Below are positions 1-7,756 of a stretch of 64,000 bases of DNA, one piece after another. The notes under the pieces are model-generated. The model was given only the letters and a program-made list of their open reading frames with translations. It had not been told where the DNA came from and did not search any database. A program made the position numbers and the translations under genes. Source of the DNA: Chryseobacterium sp. CY350 (GTDB lineage Bacteria; Bacteroidota; Bacteroidia; Flavobacteriales; Weeksellaceae); NCBI RefSeq assembly GCF_027945075.1, contig NZ_CP116034.1:2170001-2234000 (forward strand), read 5' to 3'. Every line of letters begins with the position of its first letter. Position 1 is the stretch's first letter.

Positions 1-3000
1 GGAACAGATGTCCAATTGACTGTCGCTGAATTTTGAGTGATCGGCGTTACAGTAACGTTCGTTGGAGTTACATTGCTACAAGGTCTCAATTTCACTGCAT
101 AATCTTCTACTTCACCGTTTACAGGATCAACACACATTACTGATCCGCTACTTCTTTTCAGAATTACTCTAAGCGTAGTAGTAAGCGGTCCTGCGTAGAT
201 GGCCGGTCCTGCTTGCGGAACATTAAATGTAACCGTTACAGGAGTAGTAGTACTTGATGCAGAAGTCATGATTTTCTCATTCGCTGCAAAAATTCCGTCT
301 CTGTTGTAGTCAATATAAGCATCAACAGCGTCAGCATATGTAGTGGTTTGCCAAGCTTTTGAAACCGACAATTGATTTCCTGTAGAGCCAACTTCTAAGT
401 TGATTAATGTTGCGGGAGTGGTATAGCTAATATAATTTGTCTGTAACGATGTATTATCCATCACAGGGAAATTCACTGGTGTAATTTTTACATTTGATAT
501 GTAGTCGTTAGTACCTGTTCCTACCATTGGACAATATGTCAACGGTGGTGTTGTGAAATTCACAGAAGGACCAAAAGCTCCAGCTGTTCCGTTACAAATT
601 GTTTTAACCTGAACTTCATAGTTTGTTTGTTCAGTTAAACCAGTAATCGTGTAGAAACTTTGACCTGCAGGAATAGTAACGAAACCTGCCGGCTGCTGTT
701 GCCAAAGTGTTTGACCGATCTGTCTCCATCTAACCTGATAAGTTGCTCCAGCAGCAGGTAACCAAGATACATAAGCTGTAGTAGCCGTCATGTTAGCAAC
801 TGTAATATTTGATGGTGCAGCGGTAGTACATGGTAATAAATCGATCAATCTTACAGAATAATCTTCTACTTCTCCCCAAGTAAATCCTCCACAAGGGCTA
901 GGAACACCTCCTTCAAGAATGATCACTCTCATTCTTACATTTAAGTTTCCTGCGTAAGCTCCCTGAGCAACTGTTGGTACAGAGAAGTTAGGATTGTTTA
1001 CAATTGAGGTCGTATTAGAAGGCGAATCAAGAACTAATTCATTTGGATTATCTCCAAAAATTCCATTTCGGTTAAAATCAATCCAAGCTCTTGTTCCAGA
1101 TGCATACTGGAAATTTGGCCAAACCTTAGTTGCAGAAATACTATTATTAGAAGTTCCTCTGATTAATGTAACTAATCTTGTAGGATCATTCGTATAATCA
1201 GAATAGAATGGTGGTGGCGTTGCAGAGTTACTTACCATAGGAGCATATCCTGTAGGAGTAACTGTTACATTAGATATATATTCATAAACCGTAGTACTTG
1301 TTGGACCTGAAGTACAATAAGTGATCGCCGGCGTTGTAAATGTAGTACTCGGTGAGAATGCACCTGTAGTACCTCCACAAATTGTAGCAACCTGAACTTC
1401 ATACGCCGTAAGCTCTAAAAGACCCGGAATTGTATAACTGCTCGTAAGCGGTGCTGTCAAGGTAATTTGATTCCACGCGCCAGAAGGTGCAGTTCTCCAT
1501 CTAACAATATAAGTAGCTCCTGTTGCAGGAGTCCAAGACACTCCAGCCGAAGTTGGCGTAAGTTGTCCTACGGTAATATTTGTTGGTGGCGCTGTAGTAC
1601 AAGCCAATAACTGCTGTGCAATTAACTGTATTCTCGGAATATCAGAATATCTTGAATTTGCTGTTGGTGGTGAACTCGGATCAGCATTTACTGTATCGTC
1701 GTAATGAAGAATTCCTCTGTTTGCTCCCGCAGCATAATTCCCCCAGTTCTGAGTACAAGAATAACCTGAGGCATTTTCGTCTACTGCAATAACGATATTT
1801 GAGGTACCATTCCACACAAACGGAGTTGTTAAAGTAAGTTCTACCCAAGATCCACCTGTCATGTTTGGCAAAGTACCTGTATAAACCTGCTGCATTCCGG
1901 ATAAAGGAACCCAGTTTGTTGTGCTTGCAAAACTAGCCTGTGTGGTATTACCCATGTAAACAACCCACTGGTTGTAGTTAGCCTGGGTAGTAGCAGTAGA
2001 TTCTACATAAAATCTAATTTTAGTAATAAAATTATTTGTACCAATTGCTCCACCAACTTCAGCAGCTGTGTAGATTTGCTGAGAATAATTGTATCCATAA
2101 CATGAATAGATTGGTAGATTTCCATTAGATAATGTTCCAGATCCTATCTGACCAGGAGTAAACGGCGGACCTGCTATCCAAGTACTTTTATCCGTACCAG
2201 AACATATTGATCTTACCCACCAATAGTATGTTGTACCTGTGGTAAGTGCATTAATAGGAACCGTAAGTGCTGTTGTTGGAGTTCCTGCTGTAGCAGCTGG
2301 TGGAGCTGTATTTGTAGTTGATACAATATACTCATATCCATTTGCCGGCACAGTAGAAGGTGCTGCCCAACCTATCGATCCCGTTACAGGTGATGTGGCA
2401 CTTGATACCAAACCCGAAGGAGCGAAACAACTTGGAGGAGTCCAAATATAGGTGAGTCCATCAGTAAACATACCAGGAGTAGCTGCTGTAGTACTAAATG
2501 CCTGAGAACTGGTATTTACAGCTCCTGCCGTTGAAGCCGTGAAAAGTACTGACGTTGAGTTAGTACGATTATTGTAATCAGCATTTGTTGTACCTCTCAG
2601 ACCAACCTGAACCGTACTGCTAATTGCTGTAGTACCTGCAAGATAAGATCCTGCTTTATAAACTACTGCAATTGTATTGGTTGTCTCTCTTAACCTGATC
2701 TGAAAAGAAAAAGTATAAGCATTTGTTGTAGATGTGGTATAAACTGGTCTAAAATCAGTCCACTGGATTACAACCTCTCTGTTAGGAGCTGTACCCTCAA
2801 CACCCCAACTAACGTTTCCGAATACATTCGTAACGTTGGCGATTGCATTAAGATCTCTTCCCCAAGCAGAAACTGCACCTGTGTAAGTTTCTGTACTTGA
2901 AATAGGAGAATATGTTGCAGTTCCCGGTGCTGTAGTACCAAATGTTATGAAACCATTTGTTGAAACATTTAACGCTGCATAATTCACACCGTTAAAAGAA

Positions 3001-3194
3001 ACATTAAATGGAAGAGTAACAGGATACACAGCATTATCCAACGAGTTGGAAGCAGTTGCCGTTGCCAGCACAGTTGCAGACGTAGTCGGAAGAGCTGTAT
3101 AAGCTCCTATAGACTGGGCAAAACTGTATGAGCTGACCTGCGCATTTGTTAAATATGCCGTTATAAAGGCAAAAATCAGTAAAATTTTCTTCAT
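1..3194 (-). CDS. Large secreted Fn3/GEVED adhesin-like protein (3' end of gene outside window)
   Basis: The gene reads leftward from the ATG at 3194 and runs off the window, leaving 1064 codons and no C-terminus. An export signal (MKKILLIFAFITAYLTNAQ) is followed by a beta-rich N-terminal region, a first Fn3-like module, a jelly-roll-like stretch, and then Fn3 modules alternating with GEVED modules. The GEVED signatures read GEVEDYSVRL near 850-880 and GEVEDYAVKL near 90-117; another Fn3 module (TVTPITQNSATVNW) starts at the window edge. Proteins of this architecture in Flavobacteriia are usually T9SS substrates with a C-terminal sorting domain, which would lie off-window. A surface or adhesive role is inference. 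No stop interrupts the frame. The neighbouring protease carries the same Fn3 and GEVED modules. Confidence 0.85.
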   Translation of the reverse strand, partial: MKKILLIFAFITAYLTNAQVSSYSFAQSIGAYTALPTTSATVLATATASNSLDNAVYPVTLPFNVSFNGVNYAALNVSTNGFITFGTTAPGTATYSPISSTETYTGAVSAWGRDLNAIANVTNVFGNVSWGVEGTAPNREVVIQWTDFRPVYTTSTTNAYTFSFQIRLRETTNTIAVVYKAGSYLAGTTAISSTVQVGLRGTTNADYNNRTNSTSVLFTASTAGAVNTSSQAFSTTAATPGMFTDGLTYIWTPPSCFAPSGLVSSATSPVTGSIGWAAPSTVPANGYEYIVSTTNTAPPAATAGTPTTALTVPINALTTGTTYYWWVRSICSGTDKSTWIAGPPFTPGQIGSGTLSNGNLPIYSCYGYNYSQQIYTAAEVGGAIGTNNFITKIRFYVESTATTQANYNQWVVYMGNTTQASFASTTNWVPLSGMQQVYTGTLPNMTGGSWVELTLTTPFVWNGTSNIVIAVDENASGYSCTQNWGNYAAGANRGILHYDDTVNADPSSPPTANSRYSDIPRIQLIAQQLLACTTAPPTNITVGQLTPTSAGVSWTPATGATYIVRWRTAPSGAWNQITLTAPLTSSYTIPGLLELTAYEVQVATICGGTTGAFSPSTTFTTPAITYCTSGPTSTTVYEYISNVTVTPTGYAPMVSNSATPPPFYSDYTNDPTRLVTLIRGTSNNSISATKVWPNFQYASGTRAWIDFNRNGIFGDNPNELVLDSPSNTTSIVNNPNFSVPTVAQGAYAGNLNVRMRVIILEGGVPSPCGGFTWGEVEDYSVRLIDLLPCTTAAPSNITVANMTATTAYVSWLPAAGATYQVRWRQIGQTLWQQQPAGFVTIPAGQSFYTITGLTEQTNYEVQVKTICNGTAGAFGPSVNFTTPPLTYCPMVGTGTNDYISNVKITPVNFPVMDNTSLQTNYISYTTPATLINLEVGSTGNQLSVSKAWQTTTYADAVDAYIDYNRDGIFAANEKIMTSASSTTTPVTVTFNVPQAGPAIYAGPLTTTLRVILKRSSGSVMCVDPVNGEVEDYAVKLRPCSNVTPTNVTVTPITQNSATVNWTSV

Positions 3195-3370
3195 CTTATT
3201 AATGATTTAAATAGATTAGAATACAAGATTTATACATAATCATAAATTAGTGTATTAGATTAATTGTTTGCGATACGCTGCTAAAACGTGTGAATTCACC
3301 TGTAATAGAAGCAAAAGTTAAAAAAGTAAAAAATTTCCTCATAGGCATTTTAATAATTTTAGATTAACTA

Positions 3371-3378
3371 CAAATCTA
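3371..3378 (-). promoter_or_regulatory. Possible promoter box TAGATTTG for the adhesin-like gene
   Basis: Matches the Bacteroidota TAnnTTTG element but has no TTG at the usual upstream spacing and sits within a hairpin arm, so it is a weak call. Confidence 0.25.
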
Positions 3379-3467
3379 AACAATTTTTATTATTCATTAA
3401 TATAATTAGATGTTTTTTTTATCGTAACGTCATCAAAATCCGTGTTATGGTTACATTATAATAAAAA

Positions 3468-3491
3468 AATCCTCAGGTTTTCCTGAGGATT
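3468..3491 (-). terminator. Intrinsic terminator after the T9SS metalloprotease gene
   Basis: Perfect 10-bp stem AATCCTCAGG/CCTGAGGATT with a 4-nt loop. On the minus strand it is followed by a run of T, 26 nt after the protease stop codon. Confidence 0.85.
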
Positions 3492-3516
3492 TAATAGAAT
3501 TAAAAGCTTTAAATTT

Positions 3517-6465
3517 TTATTTCTTGATAAATTTAGAGTTAAAGTTTTCTTTTCCTTTATCTTCTATTGAAATTACATATGCACCTTTTACTAGAGATGT
3601 TACATTAATTTTACCTCCAATAATATTTCCGCTACTTGCTAACTGACCTGCTGCACTATAAATTTTATAGGTTGCTTTGTCAGAAACTTTAGTAACATTT
3701 AAAATATCACTTACCGGGTTAGGGTAAATTTGAATACCATCTTTAACTATGTTTAGTTCGTTTGTACTTAATGCACTACTTACAACCACATTATAATCTT
3801 CTGCCTCTCCGTAACTAATTGTTCCACAACCAGCATAATTCGAATTGATAGAGCCTCCTGCGCTAGCTTGTCCAAGATATGCTAATATAACTCTCATTCT
3901 AAGTGGCTGATCTACTATTGCAGTAGCAGGAACTGTGAAAGTACCCGTAATTGGTGCTGTAGGAACTGCTACAGGATAATTCAGAACTCTTTCAGAGTTT
4001 TCAAAAACACCATTTTTATTAAAATCAATAAATACTACAGCTGCATCATAATCTGGTGTAGTAACAGCAATAGATAAGGAGTAAGAATTATTTACTGCTA
4101 AGTTAGATTGTAGAGCTGTATTTGTGGTATAATCTGTGTAGTTAGAAGCTCCCGAAGTATTTGTAAACAAAGGAATTCCATTCTTAGAAAGAGTTACATT
4201 AGATATGTACTCAAATTGTGGTGAATTAGTCGCTGAAATAGTACAATACGTTGTTGCAGGTGTTGTAAAATTTGTACTTGCAGAGAATGGAGATTGGGTT
4301 CCACAAACTGAAGCAACTTGCACTTCATAAACTGAACTTGCCAATAAACTTGCAAGAACTACATTATTTACATTAGAAGTTATTTGTTGCCATGTAGTTT
4401 CGGTAGTTTTCTTATATCTAATTACATAAGAAGAAGCACCAGAAACCGGAGCCCAATCAATAGCAGCTCCTGTAGAAGAAACGTTTGTAATATTAATTCC
4501 ACTTATGGCAGTTCCGCACGTTACACTTGTTGTGACGTAAACAGATTTCACAGCATAAAAAACATTTCCTATCGATGAAATTCTTAGTTTGATATTTTGA
4601 TTATTCAAAGAAGTTGGGAATGTAAAGCTTTCTGTACCATCATTTGCAGTAGATGCTAGTAAAACATTCCATGTTGTACCATTATTCAACGTATAATCAA
4701 TTTTAACGTTTGCAACATTATATGGTGCCGCAGTCGTATTTACAACATCCCATAAGATAGGAGAGGCAATATTTGTATATCCATACTGCATTTGATCGCT
4801 CACTTTAAACGGACCGTCAGCTCCCACATTTATAGTCTGAAGAGCAGAATTGGTCTGCTGTTGAGCGGGATTCAGGTTATTATCTCTTACTGTTACAGCA
4901 AAACTTGATGTTCTTGCTACGTTCGAAACAGATTCCCAACTGTTATTAGCATTGACCAAAACACCATTCAATACTGATGATAATTTAGGAAAATATCTTG
5001 TAGGGCTTGTTGTTGGAGATAATGATCTGAAAGAAGCACCAAAAGTTGTGTTTCCTAAATTGGCTAAAGTGATGGGATCTGCATTAGTATTTGCAGCAAC
5101 ATCCGCTGCATTAAATTGTTCCCAAGTATAAGTCATTGGATCATTTTCAGGATCTGTAGCTGATGCAGTAAGCACAAACGCAGTTCCCTTCGGTATACTG
5201 TAAGCAGGTAAAGCTGCAATTGTCGGAGGGTTATTTGTAATTGGAGTTTCAACATCACAAGTTTTACTTGTCAAATTATTCTGAATCTGTACAATACTTG
5301 CTACATGAAAATACGGATCAGAATTCATTTGTACATTTGCATTTGTAATACCTGCATATCCCATAATAGTTGATCCAGAACCTGGTTCCATATTAACACC
5401 TGCACCTTCTAAAGCATGGGAAAATGTATGATTCCCTCCCAGTTGATGTCCCATTTCGTGAGCAACAAAGTCTATATCAAAAGTGTCACCTACAGGACTT
5501 GTACTTTGAGTAAAACCAGACCCCTTAGCAGTCGTGGTAGGTGTTGCAGGGTCAATACAAACACACCCGATACAGCCGGCATTTCCATTGTTACCTGCCG
5601 CATTGAATACATGACCAATATCGTAGTTTGCATTCCCAACATTAGCTGTTAACGTCTGTTGTAATTGAACATTCAAATTTCCAGTATAAGGATCTGTAGC
5701 AGCATCAGTATAAATAATACCTGGGAAATTTTGAACATTTAAATGTAATGCTAAATCTTTTTCAAAAACAAAGTTTACTCTGGTCATCGTAGCATTAATA
5801 GCAGATAATGCAGATGCTACAGTACCTCCGTGAAAAGCAGTATATTCACCAGTAACCGAAATAGCCAATCTCATTGTTCTGTATTTTTTATCAGAATTTT
5901 TAGAGAAATTACCCGTTTGATTATTGAATGACTGACCAGAAAGCATAAGCTCTCCCAGTTGCTTCACTGCTGTCGGATCTTCTGAAGAATTACAGTTAAA
6001 ATCTTTAGCATCTGAAGATTTACTGTGAACACTGTAAACAGTCTTGTCAGACTTTTCAGCATCAATAAACTCATATTGTCCATTAATAATAGTAGTAGAT
6101 TGAAAATTTGTGGGTGATACTGAGAATCGAAGATATTTATTCGGATTATCAACACTTACACCTACATAAGAGCCTAACTGGTATTGACTAGCTAACTCTT
6201 TAGCCATCACAGGAAAACTATAAACTTCAAACTTCTCTAATTTACCTCTAAGGTTAGGCAATAAGATCTGAACAGGTTTCGAATTGGCACCTGTCTCTTG
6301 AGCATTTTTTAGTTGACTTTGAATTTTATCAAGATCTAACTTGTATTGAAGCTGCAATTTTGTCGGATCAACATTTGACCCTCTATTTATTGCAGTTGGA
6401 GTCCATTGCCCAAAGGCTGAAACTCCAATAACACTACAAAATAAAGCAGTAATGAGTTTTTTCAT
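3517..6465 (-). CDS. Secreted reprolysin-like zinc metalloprotease with Fn3, GEVED and T9SS sorting domain
   Basis: 982 residues. The signal peptide is MKKLITALFCSVIGVSAFGQ. The catalytic domain (about residues 190-400) carries HEMGHQLGGNH, the HExxHxxGxxH metzincin motif, with H336, H340 and H346 as zinc ligands and E337 as the base; a downstream GSTIMGYAG fits the Met-turn. After a cadherin/Ig-like middle come an Fn3 module (about 650-745), a GEVED module (GEAEDYNVVV near 885), and a C-terminal type A sorting domain (IYPNPVSDILNV onward, from about 905). This is a typical type IX secretion substrate: exported by Sec, crossing the outer membrane by T9SS, and acting on extracellular protein. 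A promoter box lies 23 nt upstream and a strong terminator follows, so it is probably transcribed alone. The substrate is unknown. Confidence 0.93.
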   Translation of the reverse strand: MKKLITALFCSVIGVSAFGQWTPTAINRGSNVDPTKLQLQYKLDLDKIQSQLKNAQETGANSKPVQILLPNLRGKLEKFEVYSFPVMAKELASQYQLGSYVGVSVDNPNKYLRFSVSPTNFQSTTIINGQYEFIDAEKSDKTVYSVHSKSSDAKDFNCNSSEDPTAVKQLGELMLSGQSFNNQTGNFSKNSDKKYRTMRLAISVTGEYTAFHGGTVASALSAINATMTRVNFVFEKDLALHLNVQNFPGIIYTDAATDPYTGNLNVQLQQTLTANVGNANYDIGHVFNAAGNNGNAGCIGCVCIDPATPTTTAKGSGFTQSTSPVGDTFDIDFVAHEMGHQLGGNHTFSHALEGAGVNMEPGSGSTIMGYAGITNANVQMNSDPYFHVASIVQIQNNLTSKTCDVETPITNNPPTIAALPAYSIPKGTAFVLTASATDPENDPMTYTWEQFNAADVAANTNADPITLANLGNTTFGASFRSLSPTTSPTRYFPKLSSVLNGVLVNANNSWESVSNVARTSSFAVTVRDNNLNPAQQQTNSALQTINVGADGPFKVSDQMQYGYTNIASPILWDVVNTTAAPYNVANVKIDYTLNNGTTWNVLLASTANDGTESFTFPTSLNNQNIKLRISSIGNVFYAVKSVYVTTSVTCGTAISGINITNVSSTGAAIDWAPVSGASSYVIRYKKTTETTWQQITSNVNNVVLASLLASSVYEVQVASVCGTQSPFSASTNFTTPATTYCTISATNSPQFEYISNVTLSKNGIPLFTNTSGASNYTDYTTNTALQSNLAVNNSYSLSIAVTTPDYDAAVVFIDFNKNGVFENSERVLNYPVAVPTAPITGTFTVPATAIVDQPLRMRVILAYLGQASAGGSINSNYAGCGTISYGEAEDYNVVVSSALSTNELNIVKDGIQIYPNPVSDILNVTKVSDKATYKIYSAAGQLASSGNIIGGKINVTSLVKGAYVISIEDKGKENFNSKFIKK

Positions 6466-6488
6466 AAAATTGAATTATTTTTATTCGC

Positions 6489-6496
6489 CAAATATA
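6489..6496 (-). promoter_or_regulatory. Promoter box TATATTTG for the metalloprotease gene
   Basis: TAnnTTTG element 23 nt before the ATG at 6465. The nearest upstream TTG is 24 nt away, slightly outside the usual 17-23. Confidence 0.4.
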
Positions 6497-6572
6497 TGGC
6501 TTTTAATGCATTTAAAGCATCAATAAGGATAGTATTTTACAAAAACTATAATTGCGTGAAAAATATAAAAAA

Positions 6573-6600
6573 AATAACTCAAGAAAATTCCTGAGTTATT
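6573..6600 (-). terminator. Intrinsic terminator after the DUF6048 gene
   Basis: Stem AATAACTCA/TGAGTTATT with a T-rich run on the minus-strand side, 59 nt after the stop at 6659. Confidence 0.7.
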
Positions 6601-6658
6601 TATATTTCTAAAAATTATAGTTTTATATTCTTCTATAATAACTTATCCAGAACCAATA

Positions 6659-7321
6659 TTAAAACTTATAAGCAATGTTCCAGGCAAATCCCATATTAAA
6701 TTTGGAAGAACTTCTGCCAAAGCCTGGAACAATCATTGGAACTACTTCGTCTTGTTTTGAGGTTGCTACCAAATATCTGGGCTGCATATTGACATCAATA
6801 AAAAAGTTTGATTCAAATAACTGCACTCTTCCGCCAATAGCGCCTTCCAGCCAAAAAGAAGTTTGCGAAGATGAAGGTAAAGAGATTGATGAACTGCTTC
6901 CACCAAAACCTCGAATAGGAATTGCAAAATATTCCTGATTATAGAAAGAACCGCCTATTTTTACTCCACCATAAAAACCGTTAAATTCATTCTCACGGTC
7001 TTTTGCCAACATATAAAGCGCCCCAATCTTGAAAAAAGGTCCGTTTGCAGTCGCGTCATATCCGTTTTTCTCATAAATATTTTTCTCAAAACCAGCCTCT
7101 ATAATTCCATGGATGTTATCTTTAATTTTGGAAGAAATAAAACCCTGAAACAACTGTCTGTCTGAAAAAAAAGAAACTCCTGTATTAAGTGCATCTACTC
7201 CCACCATAAAGTTGGGCTCATACTTCCATTTTTCTTTTTTCTCAGTTTCTTTATTTTCCTGCGCAGAAAATAGCATCGTCAACAGACTAAAAAACGAGGT
7301 AAAGATTAGTTTTGTCTTCAT
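6659..7321 (-). CDS. DUF6048 family outer-membrane beta-barrel-like protein
   Basis: 220 residues with a signal peptide (MKTKLIFTSFFSLLTMLFSAQ). The mature part is made of alternating amphipathic strands and ends in an aromatic residue (WNIAYKF), as outer-membrane barrels do. I assign the family by pattern and by its place next to a DUF6452 lipoprotein and rlmD, an arrangement common in Flavobacteriia. The start lies 35 bp inside the end of the DUF6452 gene in another frame, so the two are probably translationally coupled. A terminator follows at 6573-6600. No function is known; a role with the neighbouring lipoprotein in the outer membrane is a guess. Confidence 0.75.
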   Translation of the reverse strand: MKTKLIFTSFFSLLTMLFSAQENKETEKKEKWKYEPNFMVGVDALNTGVSFFSDRQLFQGFISSKIKDNIHGIIEAGFEKNIYEKNGYDATANGPFFKIGALYMLAKDRENEFNGFYGGVKIGGSFYNQEYFAIPIRGFGGSSSSISLPSSSQTSFWLEGAIGGRVQLFESNFFIDVNMQPRYLVATSKQDEVVPMIVPGFGRSSSKFNMGFAWNIAYKF

Positions 7322-7751
7322 TTTGAATAAAATTTTGTCCGGCTTCTACTTTTACAACAGGATTGGTATCAAGCAATTGTCCGCTTACATTTTCATAATT
7401 TAATTTTGCTCCACAGCCTGGTGACACGTAGATCGATTTTGTAGTATAACTTACTCTCACTTTTGAAGAATCACCTTTAGCCGTTCTTTTCACAAATAAA
7501 TCGGTGTAGGGCGATTCGTCAACACGCAATGGTATTAAGATGGAGTCAGCATTTCGAGCCCAGCCAAGATCAACGGTTCTTACACCATAATTAACATATA
7601 CCTTTAAAGAATCGAGAGTCGTTATTTTATCTGCATTTTTGAACATGATCTTCATTCTGGGCGTACCTTCTCCGCTTTCGCAGATATCGTCGTCTCCGCC
7701 ACATGAGACCATTACAGCAGATAATATTAAGAATAGCAGTAATCTTTTCAT
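7287..7751 (-). CDS. DUF6452 family lipoprotein
   Basis: 154 residues. The N-terminus MKRLLLFLILSAVMVSC is a lipoprotein signal with lipidated Cys17, followed directly by GGDDD, an acidic patch that resembles the surface-export signal of Bacteroidota lipoproteins. Family features are DDICESGEGTPRMKIMF near the N-terminus and YVSPGCGAKLNY near residue 115. It starts 5 bp after the DUF5117 protease gene and its 3' end overlaps the DUF6048 gene, so all three are likely one transcript. Function unknown. The family assignment is from memory of motif and neighbourhood. Confidence 0.75.
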   Translation of the reverse strand: MKRLLLFLILSAVMVSCGGDDDICESGEGTPRMKIMFKNADKITTLDSLKVYVNYGVRTVDLGWARNADSILIPLRVDESPYTDLFVKRTAKGDSSKVRVSYTTKSIYVSPGCGAKLNYENVSGQLLDTNPVVKVEAGQNFIQNEDKTNLYLVF

Positions 7752-7756
7752 TTTAA

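Larger units (their letters stand above)
3195..3516. other. Intergenic region between two large secreted-protein genes
   Basis: This 322-bp AT-rich stretch holds no convincing gene. It contains the terminator of the upstream protease gene (3468-3491), an 8-bp hairpin at 3358-3380 (TTTAGATT pairing with AATCTAAA), and on the minus strand a TAGATTTG box at 3371-3378 that lies inside the hairpin's right arm. If that box is the promoter of the adhesin-like gene, the leader would be about 175 nt, unusually long for this window. Confidence 0.5.
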
